This document shows, in pieces, positions 16,797 through 24,291 of a DNA stretch of 64,000 bases. The DNA comes from Spirosoma linguale DSM 74 (lineage in GTDB: Bacteria > Bacteroidota > Bacteroidia > Cytophagales > Spirosomataceae). Every line of letters starts with the position of its first letter. Positions within the stretch are counted from its first letter, which is position 1. The notes under the pieces are model-generated. The model had not been told where the DNA came from. It ran no database searches and saw only the letters and a list, made by a program, of their open reading frames with translations. The stretch covers positions 6,853,001-6,917,000 of the forward strand of contig CP001769.1 in NCBI GenBank assembly GCA_000024525.1, written 5' to 3'. Both the position numbers and the translations under genes were made by a program.

Positions 16797-16899
16797 ATTG
16801 ACAAAATTACGTACGCTGGGGAATAATCATCCGTAATTACTTTTTTATCCCTTATATTAAGTAGGACTTTCGCTTAGACCCGGCTTGTTCAATTCTACT

Positions 16900-17355
16900 A
16901 TGAAAACATTTACTGACTTAAGCCATTTTTCGGCTCATGCCGGACAATCGCTGGGCGAGACCGATTACCTGATCATCACCCAGGAAATGGTTAATCTCTT
17001 TGCCGAGGCCACCGGCGATCACCAATGGATACATACTGACCCCGTTCGGGCTGGAAATGAGTCTCCCTTTGGCGTACCCATCGCACACGGATTTCTGACA
17101 CTTTCGCTGGCTCCGAAACTTATGGCTCAACTTTACCGGATTGACTCGGTCAGGATGGGAATCAATTACGGAGCCAATAGAATCCGGTTTACGAATGTTG
17201 TGCCGGTAGGGAGTCGTTTACGAATGAAAGCGATGCTAAAAACGGTGGAACCGCAGGATAAAGGCGTTCGGGTGATTATGGAATGCGTATTTGAACTTGA
17301 ACATGCCTCAAAACCAGCCTGTATTGCCGAATTAATTACACTTCTCTTCGAGTGA
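16900..17355 (+). CDS. MaoC-family enoyl-CoA hydratase-like protein
   Basis: The 151-residue product (start ATG at 16900; upstream in-frame TTG unlikely) is a single hot-dog domain of the MaoC/R-specific hydratase type. The catalytic segment ATGDHQWIHTDPVRA contains the Asp and His pair, followed by PFGVPIAHGFLTLSL. The Asn-Pro usual in the hydratase-2 motif is replaced by Gln-Trp, as in many dehydratase relatives. It would hydrate trans-2-enoyl-CoA in beta-oxidation or PHA supply. The next gene, 89 bases on, is an acyl-CoA dehydrogenase, so the pair fits a short fatty-acid or branched-acid degradation unit. Confidence 0.87.
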   Translation: MKTFTDLSHFSAHAGQSLGETDYLIITQEMVNLFAEATGDHQWIHTDPVRAGNESPFGVPIAHGFLTLSLAPKLMAQLYRIDSVRMGINYGANRIRFTNVVPVGSRLRMKAMLKTVEPQDKGVRVIMECVFELEHASKPACIAELITLLFE

Positions 17356-17444
17356 GAAAACCGTATGCATGCATACTATTGCATCTTTTTTACTTACTTT
17401 TACGTTACTCTCAACAATCAACAGAACTAAACCACACAATTCAG

Positions 17445-18614
17445 ATGGCATCAGCAACGCTGGAGTTACAGGGGTTGAATTTTAATTTATCAGAAGAGCA
17501 TCTGGCTGTGCAGGAAGCGGCCCGCGATTTTGCCCAAACCGAGCTATTACCCGGCATTGTCGAGCGCGATAACGAAGCCCGTTTCCCGGTAGACCAAGTT
17601 AAACGGATGGGCGAATTAGGGTTTATGGGTATGATGGTATCCCCCGATTATGGTGGGGGCGGTATGGATACGGTGGCGTACGTACTGGCAATGGAAGAGA
17701 TATCCAAGGTCGATGCATCGGCATCGGTAGTCATGTCGGTGAATAATTCACTGGTTTGCTACGGCCTGGAAGCATTCGGAACAGAAGAGCAGAAACAGAA
17801 ATACCTAACCCGATTAGCCTCGGGCGAAACACTGGGTGCTTTTTGCCTGTCGGAGCCCGAAGCAGGCTCTGATGCGACTTCGCAGGCCACCACCGCCGAA
17901 GACAAAGGTGATTATTATTTAGTTAACGGTACCAAAAACTGGATTACTAACGGCGGTTCATCGGGTATTTGCCTGGTCATTGCGCAAACCGACCGTGAGA
18001 AAAAGCACCGGGGTATCAACTGCCTTATCGTTGAAAAAGGAACGCCGGGTTTTGTCGTTGGTAAAAAAGAAGACAAGATGGGGATTCGGGCATCCGACAC
18101 ACACTCACTGTTGTTTACGGATGTTCATGTACCGAAGGAAAACCGGATTGGTGAAGATGGATTTGGTTTCAAATTTGCCATGTCGACGCTTAACGGGGGC
18201 CGTATCGGGATTGCCGCTCAGGCTCTTGGTATTGCTGCCGGAGCGTATGAGTTGTCTTTGAAATATAGCCAGGAGCGTAAAGCGTTTGGTAAGCAAATAT
18301 TTGATCATCAGGCTATTCAGTTCAAATTGGCTGAGATGGCTACTAAAATAGAAGCGGCCCGGTTGCTGGTTTACAAAGCCGCCCGACTCAAAGACGAACA
18401 CAAGGATTACGTACAGGCAGCTGCTATGGCTAAATTATTTGCATCGGATGTAGCTATGTGGGCCACTACGGAGGCTGTACAGATTCATGGCGGATACGGA
18501 TATGTGAAAGAATTCCACGTGGAGCGCCTGATGCGGGATGCAAAAATTACTCAGATATATGAGGGTACTTCTGAAATACAAAAATTAGTTATTGCCCGCG
18601 AGCTCATTCGCTGA
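17445..18614 (+). CDS. Acyl-CoA dehydrogenase
   Basis: I choose the ATG at 17445 (MASATLELQGLNFNLSEEH); the frame continues upstream to a GTG but that part is not family-like. The ~389-residue enzyme has the three-domain acyl-CoA dehydrogenase fold with GAFCLSEPEAGSDATS and YLVNGTKNWITNGG for FAD and substrate binding, SQERKAFGKQIFDHQAIQF, and the C-terminal VQIHGGYGYVKEFHVERL and QIYEGTSEIQ, where the Glu is the likely catalytic base. It forms 2-enoyl-CoA with electrons going to ETF. It closely resembles short-chain/butyryl-CoA types. A strong terminator follows. Confidence 0.95.
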   Translation: MASATLELQGLNFNLSEEHLAVQEAARDFAQTELLPGIVERDNEARFPVDQVKRMGELGFMGMMVSPDYGGGGMDTVAYVLAMEEISKVDASASVVMSVNNSLVCYGLEAFGTEEQKQKYLTRLASGETLGAFCLSEPEAGSDATSQATTAEDKGDYYLVNGTKNWITNGGSSGICLVIAQTDREKKHRGINCLIVEKGTPGFVVGKKEDKMGIRASDTHSLLFTDVHVPKENRIGEDGFGFKFAMSTLNGGRIGIAAQALGIAAGAYELSLKYSQERKAFGKQIFDHQAIQFKLAEMATKIEAARLLVYKAARLKDEHKDYVQAAAMAKLFASDVAMWATTEAVQIHGGYGYVKEFHVERLMRDAKITQIYEGTSEIQKLVIARELIR

Positions 18615-18650
18615 GTCATTTCTTGGTAAAATAGAATTTTTCTGAAGCTG

Positions 18651-18690
18651 TAGTGCGTGTTCGATGCGAATACGCACTATTTTTTTTATT
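18651..18690 (+). terminator. Intrinsic terminator after acyl-CoA dehydrogenase
   Basis: TAGTGCGTGTTCG (18651-18663) pairs with CGAATACGCACTA (18667-18679), with one G-U pair and a 3-base loop, followed by nine T. A textbook terminator. Confidence 0.93.
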
Positions 18691-18691
18691 A

Positions 18692-18722
18692 TTTGGAAAC
18701 TTTTATACTTGTATTAGTTTTG
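18692..18722 (+). promoter_or_regulatory. Promoter of the AraC regulator (TTTG-N19-TAGTTTTG)
   Basis: TTTG at 18692-18695 and TAGTTTTG at 18715-18722 are 19 bases apart, an exact Bacteroidota vegetative promoter. A second TAGTTTTG occurs at 18733-18740 with TTG at 18709-18711 (21-base spacer), so two overlapping promoters are possible. Confidence 0.8.
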
Positions 18723-18786
18723 TACAAATTATTAGTTTTGTGCAACTTTACGCACGAATTCAATCTGGGAAACACTTCTTTCGACT

Positions 18787-19713
18787 ATGGAAGACTACAA
18801 TAAAATAATCGAATCGCTGGGCGTGAAGTTTATCAAGGCCCGCAACATTCGGATTTTACAGCCCATCACCATCAAAAATTTCTACGATGTTGAGAACACG
18901 CTACTAATCCTGTTCAATGGAGAAGTTTCCATTGGCGATGAAAAGATAAAGGTAGATGTGGGTGATATGCTGTTCATTCCGGGTGGAAAACACGTTACGG
19001 TGACCTACGGCGATCCCACAAACCCCAAAATCGTCTCGAATGAGGAGTTCATGACGCACCGGGAATCCTACTGGGAAGGCAACCATGATCCCAAGCTGAT
19101 CGGTCATCTGCCTAATTCCTTTGGCTATGTATCGTTTGAAGCGAAGGTGTTTGACTCTGTCAACTTCTTTAACTCACTTGATGTGCCTCCCTTTATTATT
19201 AAACGGGAAGAGCATCTGGCCACGACCATCGACCAGATTCTGGCCGAAGAAATGACCGACCTGGCCGGTAAAGGGCGTATTATCAAGATAAAGACCGAAG
19301 AAATCGTTATTGAGGTTGTTCGCTACATTCTCAAAAATCACCTCTTCGTTGAGCAGCTTGTTACTAACAGTACCTACTTCAAAGACCCACGCCTGATCGA
19401 CATCTTCGCGTATATCAAAGAGAATCTGGGTGGCGACCTGTCGAACAAAGTACTGGCAAACGTGGCCAATGTGTCGGAAGATTACGTTGGGCAGTACTTC
19501 AAGATGCTAACGGGTATTAACCCACAGGATTACATTGAGTATCAGCGCATGGAGGCAGCCGTTGGCTTACTACGTACGAGCAAGAAGAGCATACGGGCTA
19601 TTGGTGCTGAAGTGGGTTATAAAGATACCGCTTACTTCTGCCGTCGCTTTAAAATGATGTTTGGTATTCCGGCCGGTAAAATGCGCCGTCGGGAATCATT
19701 GATGAATGTATAA
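18787..19713 (+). CDS. AraC-family transcriptional regulator
   Basis: The 308-residue protein has an N-terminal cupin-like sensing part (residues ~20-120, with VGDMLFIPGGKHVTVTYG) and a C-terminal AraC DNA-binding domain of two helix-turn-helix motifs from about residue 205 (FAYIKENLGGDLSNKVLANVAN, then IRAIGAEVGYKDTAYFCRRFK, ending MFGIPAGKMRRRE). The second motif is the well conserved G-Y-x-D-x-x-Y-F-x-R-x-F-K signature. The ligand and targets are unknown. It is transcribed alone from a strong promoter. Confidence 0.92.
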   Translation: MEDYNKIIESLGVKFIKARNIRILQPITIKNFYDVENTLLILFNGEVSIGDEKIKVDVGDMLFIPGGKHVTVTYGDPTNPKIVSNEEFMTHRESYWEGNHDPKLIGHLPNSFGYVSFEAKVFDSVNFFNSLDVPPFIIKREEHLATTIDQILAEEMTDLAGKGRIIKIKTEEIVIEVVRYILKNHLFVEQLVTNSTYFKDPRLIDIFAYIKENLGGDLSNKVLANVANVSEDYVGQYFKMLTGINPQDYIEYQRMEAAVGLLRTSKKSIRAIGAEVGYKDTAYFCRRFKMMFGIPAGKMRRRESLMNV

Positions 19714-19717
19714 TTAA

Positions 19718-19798
19718 GTTATAAATGACCAAACAAATAAGAGGTAAGTAACAATCCTGAGCTGTTACTTACCTCTTATTTGTTTGGTCATTTATAAC
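19718..19798. repeat. Perfect 36-bp inverted repeat after the AraC gene
   Basis: Arms 19718-19753 and 19763-19798 are perfectly complementary over 36 bp around a 9-base loop (ATCCTGAGC). The arm begins GTTATAAATGACCAAACAAA. It occupies nearly the whole 89-base gap between the convergent AraC and TonB-C-like genes. No U tract follows on either side. Confidence 0.9.
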
Positions 19799-19802
19799 CT
19801 TG

Positions 19803-20240
19803 TTACTGTATTGTTATTTCAATTGGTAAGGTATAAAATACCGCTACGTCTTTCCCGCCTACCTTACCCGGTTGCCAGCGTGGCATCTTTTCAATGGCAG
19901 CGATGATATTTGTGATGTAGCTCTGAACACCCTTCAACGTCTTCTTATCGAGTGGTTTCATAGTGATGCGTACATCCTGGATGTAACCAATATCAGTGAC
20001 AATAAACTTGGCCGCTATAGGCCCGGTGTCATAATGTTTACGAACCATAGAGCCCGGTACTTTTATGGTTTCGGCCAAATATCGGCTTAACGCAGTATAG
20101 CCGCCGGGAAACTCCGGCTGAACCTCGGGAACTGTATACACCTTCTGATCGGCCGATTGGCAGTGAGCAGTGGAGTTCAGCATCAGAAGGACAAAAGCCG
20201 TGCTTACTCCAACGAGTAGGGTCTTTACGAAATGTTTCAT
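19803..20240 (-). CDS. Exported TonB C-terminal-domain-like protein
   Basis: From the ATG at 20240 the protein has ~145 residues with a signal sequence (MKHFVKTLLVGVSTAFVLLML, cleavage near AHC-QSA) and then a domain resembling the C-terminal domain of TonB: VQPEFPGGYTALSRYLAETI, an F-IVTDIGYIQDV strand, and MPRWQPGKVGGKDVAVFYTLPI. In Bacteroidota such domains occur in TonB paralogues and in stand-alone periplasmic proteins. This one lacks a retained N-terminal anchor with Pro-rich linker, so it is probably not an energy transducer. An upstream in-frame ATG at 20258 would overlap the GGGPS gene. Confidence 0.75.
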   Translation of the reverse strand: MKHFVKTLLVGVSTAFVLLMLNSTAHCQSADQKVYTVPEVQPEFPGGYTALSRYLAETIKVPGSMVRKHYDTGPIAAKFIVTDIGYIQDVRITMKPLDKKTLKGVQSYITNIIAAIEKMPRWQPGKVGGKDVAVFYTLPIEITIQ

Positions 20241-20244
20241 GAAC

Positions 20245-21054
20245 TTACGCTTGAACAACGGATTGGTTAAACTCGCGCACTACCGTTGCCAGTTGAGGTA
20301 ATAAATCCGGGTCCTGCTCCACACCGTTGCCTACCACAATCATATCGGCACCAGCTTTCAGCGCTTCATAGGCTTTCTCTCCAGACGTTATCCCGCCACC
20401 TACAATAATAGGAACGTTTACGGCTTTGCGTACGGCTGCGATCATAGCAGCCGATACCGGTCGGCGGGCTCCGCTCCCGGCGTCAAGATACATTAGCTGT
20501 AGGCCAAGCATTTCACCCGCCAGGGCAGTACAGGCTGCTACATCCGGTTTATCGTGCGGTAAAGGCATCGTGCCGCTAATATACGAGACAGTTGTTTGCG
20601 TACCGCTGTCAACCACCATATAGCCTGTCGGCAGAATTTCCAGGCCGCTTTTTTTGAGCAAAGGTGCAGCTATGACATGCTGGCCAATTAAAAAATCGGC
20701 GTTGCGTCCCGAAATGAGAGATAGAAGCAGGATAGCATCCGCCGACGATTCTATGTGAAGTGGGTTTCCCGGAAACAGAATGACTGGTGTGCTGGAGTAG
20801 CGACGAATTGTGGCAATGACCTCTTTGTGTGCGTAATCAGTAACCAGGCTACCACCAACCAGAAAAAAATCGACCGGGTAATCGGCGGTACGTTGAAGAA
20901 GGGTAGAAAACGCGTCTTGCTCGACCTTATCAGGGTCGAGCAAGACGGCAAATGCTTTGCGGCCAGACAGCTTATAATCCCGGAGTATAGTCAACAGGCT
21001 CTGTGGGGGCCTGTTTGTGGTATTGGGTTGGTTGGGCAGTTGGATTGATGGCAT
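20245..21054 (-). CDS. Geranylgeranylglyceryl phosphate synthase family protein
   Basis: The 269-residue product has the TIM-barrel of the GGGPS/PcrB family: AVLLDPDKV near residues 36-44, FFLVGGSLVTDYAHKEV, VILFPGNPLHIE, LQLMYLDAGSGARRPVS, VPIIVGGGITSGEKA and DMIVVGNGVEQD. These bind glycerol-1-phosphate and a prenyl diphosphate and join them with an ether bond, the committed step of archaeal lipids; bacterial homologues occur in Bacteroidota and Bacillota. The chosen ATG at 21054 makes the first 28 codons overlap the end of the upstream gene in another frame; a TTG within the overlap is an alternative start. Confidence 0.9.
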   Translation of the reverse strand: MPSIQLPNQPNTTNRPPQSLLTILRDYKLSGRKAFAVLLDPDKVEQDAFSTLLQRTADYPVDFFLVGGSLVTDYAHKEVIATIRRYSSTPVILFPGNPLHIESSADAILLLSLISGRNADFLIGQHVIAAPLLKKSGLEILPTGYMVVDSGTQTTVSYISGTMPLPHDKPDVAACTALAGEMLGLQLMYLDAGSGARRPVSAAMIAAVRKAVNVPIIVGGGITSGEKAYEALKAGADMIVVGNGVEQDPDLLPQLATVVREFNQSVVQA

Positions 21055-21508
21055 TATTTGTACGGATGCGGGCTAAAAATCCAGTTAGCTGCTCGCGGGC
21101 TATGTTGGTCAATACAGATGTTAGGAGACCACCAATCAACCCACTGGCTGCGGCTGACTTTTGAACTTTGTTGGCCTGCTGCTTTATGGCTTTATGCGTT
21201 GGCGCTTTAGCGTGAGGATAATCACTATCCTCGTCGTCGCTTTCGTCATAGTCATAATCCTCGTCGTCTCGTTCGCCGTATTTCTCAGCATACCGGTACT
21301 CGTCGGATTTGGGCAGAATGGCATTTACAACCAAATATACAGCTAAAGCAGCACCTGCTACAAACGCTGCTGTTTTACCGACCTCAGTTGCATCACCTTT
21401 GATCGCATCTACGCTGTCGGTAATGGATGTTTTAAACTGCTCTGTGGCCGCCATAAGCTGGGCTCGGCGTGCGGTTGTATCAGCAAAAGGTACTTTAGGA
21501 TCTTCCAT
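20972..21508 (-). CDS. Acidic-linker membrane-associated protein, unknown
   Basis: This 178-residue protein has a hydrophobic segment at ~46-66 (TAAFVAGAALAVYLVVNAIL), then a very acidic Asp/Glu/Tyr-rich linker at ~75-98 and a second weaker hydrophobic, glycine-containing segment at ~120-140 (AAASGLIGGLLTSVLTNIA). It ends in a Pro/Thr/Gln-rich tail. The pattern recalls YtxH/YqjD-like envelope stress proteins, and the next gene upstream encodes a YqjE-like protein, which supports that link. The last 83 bases overlap the start of the GGGPS gene. Function is unknown. Confidence 0.7.
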   Translation of the reverse strand: MEDPKVPFADTTARRAQLMAATEQFKTSITDSVDAIKGDATEVGKTAAFVAGAALAVYLVVNAILPKSDEYRYAEKYGERDDEDYDYDESDDEDSDYPHAKAPTHKAIKQQANKVQKSAAASGLIGGLLTSVLTNIAREQLTGFLARIRTNNAINPTAQPTQYHKQAPTEPVDYTPGL

Positions 21509-21586
21509 TGCTATAAAGTAAGGATTCGAGTAGAGAGAATCAATAAGTAGTGGATTTTTAATCGTTTACGGAAGCATCAAAGCAAT

Positions 21587-22006
21587 TCACGAATTAGCGC
21601 TATTGCTCATCGACGACCGCGTTTGGGCCATTAGTTGTTCAACGGCATCTGATTTTTCTTCAAGCTTTTTCTCCTGACTTTTCTTCAAAGCACTATAAGC
21701 GGCTTCTCTGATTTTCGATTTAAAAAAGTCTTTTGCGGCAATCCAGATTATACTCAAAAGAAGAAAAAAGGCTGCTACGATTAAAAAACCCAGATACTTG
21801 CTATTTGTTACTTCGTTCAGATAAGCTGCCAGTAAGCTGAATAAAAAGATAACCGTCATTGTGCCCAGCAATGCCAACACAATGCTATGAACCGCAACGA
21901 CAACACCTTCTTCAATTTTTCCCCGGCTCTCCAGGGTGAATAGCTCAATACGGGCTTCCAGATAGCGGAATATGTTCTCCCGAATTTCTTCCAGGCGTTC
22001 AAGCAT
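21587..22006 (-). CDS. Holin-X / YqjE-like membrane protein
   Basis: The 139-residue protein begins with an amphipathic helix (MLERLEEIRENIFRYLEARIELFTLE), then two membrane spans (VVAVHSIVLALLGTMTVIFLF and YLGFLIVAAFFLLLSIIWIA) and a charged C-terminal tail. This is the layout of the 'phage holin family' DUF1469/YqjE and Holin-X proteins, which are widespread chromosomal envelope proteins and not evidence of a prophage. It lies just upstream of the YqjD/YtxH-like acidic protein, mirroring the yqjD-yqjE pairing of enterobacteria. Confidence 0.78.
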   Translation of the reverse strand: MLERLEEIRENIFRYLEARIELFTLESRGKIEEGVVVAVHSIVLALLGTMTVIFLFSLLAAYLNEVTNSKYLGFLIVAAFFLLLSIIWIAAKDFFKSKIREAAYSALKKSQEKKLEEKSDAVEQLMAQTRSSMSNSANS

Positions 22007-22078
22007 GATTTCGAATAATTAAATTTCTTTCTGACCTATTTACTCAAAAGCGATTGATTTGTTTAAAATTATGAGGAA

Positions 22079-22115
22079 AAAAAAGCTCCGGCATCTGGTG
22101 GGCCGGAGCTTTTTT
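22079..22115. terminator. Bidirectional terminator (GCTCCGGC stem)
   Basis: A 14-bp stem (22079-22092 with 22102-22115), A6-GCTCCGGC and its complement with T6, lies between the DksA-like gene and the holin-like gene on the minus strand. The stem would end the DksA-like transcript. Confidence 0.9.
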
Positions 22116-22179
22116 ACTCTAAAAAAATAAGTCTCTGTTTCTCGTTTTCTGCGGCTAAGAGGGCCTGTTGTGCGAGCTG

Positions 22180-22566
22180 TTATTTCGACTGCCGTAATTT
22201 AGCTTCAATCGTCTGCTGGGTGTGGGGAACAGCCCGAAGACGTTCTTTAGGAATGAGTTTGCCCGTATCCTTACAAATACCGTAAGTGCCGTTCTTGATC
22301 CGTACCATAGCAGCATCCAGTTGCTGAATGAACTTCTGCAGGCGGGCGGCAAGCTGACTTAAATTTTCACGCTCACTGGTATCAGCACCGTCTTCAAGCA
22401 ATTTCGAATTACCTGATGTATTGTCTGTGCCGCTATCGTTCCGTTTACTAAGCGTTTCTTTTATGTAGTTCAGCTCACTACGAGTAGCATCGAGTTTCTG
22501 ACTGATCAGCTCCTCGAATTCCTTTAAATCTTCTTCTGAATACCGCTTTTTCTCGTCCTGAACCAT
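22180..22566 (-). CDS. TraR/DksA-family protein lacking the zinc cysteines
   Basis: The 128-residue protein has a long N-terminal coiled coil (residues ~8-90) and a C-terminal domain reading GTYGICKDTGKLIPKERLRAVPHTQQTIEAK. In DksA this end is a C4 zinc finger; here only one of the four cysteines remains, and the others are Thr or Thr-like positions. The fold is probably kept without zinc. DksA proteins bind in the secondary channel of RNA polymerase and modulate initiation with ppGpp. The coiled-coil tip lacks an obvious DxxDxA motif, so activity on polymerase is not certain. Promoter and terminator suggest a single-gene transcript. Confidence 0.85.
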   Translation of the reverse strand: MVQDEKKRYSEEDLKEFEELISQKLDATRSELNYIKETLSKRNDSGTDNTSGNSKLLEDGADTSERENLSQLAARLQKFIQQLDAAMVRIKNGTYGICKDTGKLIPKERLRAVPHTQQTIEAKLRQSK

Positions 22567-22607
22567 ATCAAGTGCTACGTTAAATGGTGCGTACCTTATT
22601 TAGGCCA

Positions 22608-22638
22608 CAAAATTAATGCTTATTAACCATTAATTCAA
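22608..22638 (-). promoter_or_regulatory. Promoter of the DksA-like gene (TTG-N20-TAATTTTG)
   Basis: On the minus strand TTG (22638-22636) precedes TAATTTTG (22615-22608) by 20 bases, about 40 bases before the start codon. Confidence 0.75.
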
Positions 22639-22639
22639 C

Positions 22640-22900
22640 GTGCTATTTATCAATCCGTTATTTTTTCAAAAAAATCATCGAATGGGTATTTTATCGTTTT
22701 ACAAATTAATATTTGGAACACACATTAAATATTTATTATCTGTTTTGAAACCGATCAAAAAAAAGCATGATCGTATGGCTTTTTGTTATTATATTAATCG
22801 TAGAAAAAATATACCTTTCGCAATGTGACTATTGATTTATTAAGTTTGCGGGACACTTCACGAACAAATTTGTTTCTATCAAAGAAGTTAAAGGAAAGAC
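22640..22900. promoter_or_regulatory. AT-rich divergent gap with gdh -7 box
   Basis: This AT-rich stretch lies between the DksA-like gene and glutamate dehydrogenase. TAAGTTTG at 22841-22848 matches the -7 box for the plus-strand gene; TTTC at 22816-22819 is a weak -33. A 62-codon open frame inside is Phe/Lys/Ile-rich as expected by chance in AT-rich DNA and is not called. Confidence 0.45.
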
Positions 22901-24175
22901 ATGGGATATATTGAACCAGCTCCGATAAAAGACAAGGAGAATCCGCTTGAGTCAATGATGTCGCGTTTCGATGCCGCTGCCAAACTGGTAGGCATTTCGG
23001 ACGAAATGTATGATATATTGAAAGTTCCCGCCCGGCAGGTAATTGTAGGGCTGCCCGTTACCATGGACAACGGGTCTATCAAGGTTTTTGAAGGCTACCG
23101 GGTTATTCATTCCAATATTCTGGGGCCAGCTAAAGGGGGTATTCGGCTTGATCCGGGTGTGCACCTCGATGAGGTTCGGGCCCTGGCTGCCTGGATGACC
23201 TGGAAATGCGCCGTAGTCGATATTCCATATGGAGGGGCCAAAGGAGGAATTGCCTGCAATCCCCGCGAAATGTCGGCCGGTGAGATCGAACGACTTATTC
23301 GGCAGTACACCGTTGCCATGCTCGATGTTATTGGTCCCGACCGTGATATTCCGGCTCCGGACATGGGGACTGGTCCACGCGAGATGGCCTGGATTGTCGA
23401 TGAGTACTCGAAAGCGAAAGGTATGACCGTCAACAACGTGGTAACGGGTAAACCGCTTGTTCTGGGTGGGTCGCTGGGCCGTACTGAAGCAACGGGACGG
23501 GGAGTTACGGTGGCCGCTCTGGCTGCCATGGATAAATTGCGCATGAATCCCTATCGGGCTACGGCCGCCATTCAGGGCTTTGGAAACGTTGGGTCTTTTG
23601 CGGCTGAACTCCTCCACGAACGGGGCGTTACGGTAGTGGCCATCAGCGATATTTCGGGCGGTTATTATAACAAAAGTGGTATCGACATCACGGCTGCTGT
23701 AGCGTACCGCAACAAAAACAAAGGAACGCTGGAAGGGTTTGACGGGGCTGAGAAAATATCGAATGAAGAACTCCTGTCTCTGGCGGTAGACGTGCTGGTT
23801 CCGGCGGCCAAGGAAGACGTTATTACGGAAGATAATGCAGCCTCGATTCAGGCTAAAATGATCGTGGAGGGCGCCAACGGACCAACATCGGCCAGTGCCG
23901 ACGAGATTATCAACAGCAAAGGTATTCTGGTCGTGCCCGATATTCTGGCTAATGCCGGTGGCGTTACGGTTTCTTACTTTGAATGGGTACAAAACCGCAT
24001 CGGTTATAAGTGGACGCTCGACCGGATCAATCGTCGGGCCGACCGGGTCATGAAAGACGCCTTCGACCGCGTGTTCGATACCTCGCAACGTTATCAGGTA
24101 CCGCTGAGACTGGCCGCTTATATTGTTGCTATTGACAAAGTGTCGAGCACCTATAAATTCCGAGGAGGATATTGA
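22901..24175 (+). CDS. Glutamate/leucine dehydrogenase family (probable glutamate dehydrogenase)
   Basis: The 424-residue enzyme belongs to the Glu/Leu/Phe/Val dehydrogenases. The substrate-binding and catalytic core reads AWMTWKCAVVDIPYGGAKGGI (around residues 95-116), with the catalytic lysine in PYGGAKGG, followed by RDIPAPDMGTG. The Rossmann domain carries AAIQGFGNVGSFAAELL near residue 225. The C-terminal PDILANAGGVTVSYFEWVQN is typical of GdhA of about 420 residues. It interconverts glutamate with 2-oxoglutarate and ammonia. The motif set fits NAD-dependent glutamate dehydrogenase best, but leucine cannot be excluded by reading. Confidence 0.93.
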   Translation: MGYIEPAPIKDKENPLESMMSRFDAAAKLVGISDEMYDILKVPARQVIVGLPVTMDNGSIKVFEGYRVIHSNILGPAKGGIRLDPGVHLDEVRALAAWMTWKCAVVDIPYGGAKGGIACNPREMSAGEIERLIRQYTVAMLDVIGPDRDIPAPDMGTGPREMAWIVDEYSKAKGMTVNNVVTGKPLVLGGSLGRTEATGRGVTVAALAAMDKLRMNPYRATAAIQGFGNVGSFAAELLHERGVTVVAISDISGGYYNKSGIDITAAVAYRNKNKGTLEGFDGAEKISNEELLSLAVDVLVPAAKEDVITEDNAASIQAKMIVEGANGPTSASADEIINSKGILVVPDILANAGGVTVSYFEWVQNRIGYKWTLDRINRRADRVMKDAFDRVFDTSQRYQVPLRLAAYIVAIDKVSSTYKFRGGY

Positions 24176-24184
24176 TTTACTGTG

Positions 24185-24287
24185 AAATGTATGATGTGTA
24201 CTGTATGATGTCTATTTTTGCTCATACTTGATGCATTGATAATACATCATACGGTACGGGCTAACCCCGTTTACACATCATACATTT
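24185..24287. repeat. Nested inverted repeats of a TGTATGATGT motif
   Basis: A 16-bp perfect outer pair (24185-24200 and 24272-24287, AAATGTATGATGTGTA) encloses a second pair (24201-24211 with 24244-24254) built from the same TGTATGATGT core. It fills the gap between gdh and the decarboxylase gene, the right arm ending four bases before the start codon. Confidence 0.75.
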
Positions 24288-24291
24288 TATT

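Noticed and set aside
21587..22006. Holin-like gene as prophage evidence
   Set aside because: The family is a chromosomal YqjE/Holin-X type, and no phage structural, lysin or integrase genes are nearby.
22640..22828. 62-residue open frame in an AT-rich gap
   Set aside because: Composition is Phe/Lys/Ile/Tyr-rich as expected by chance and no start context or homologue is recognised.
22952..24088. 378-residue minus-strand open frame
   Set aside because: It lies opposite the glutamate dehydrogenase gene and reads as low-complexity antisense.
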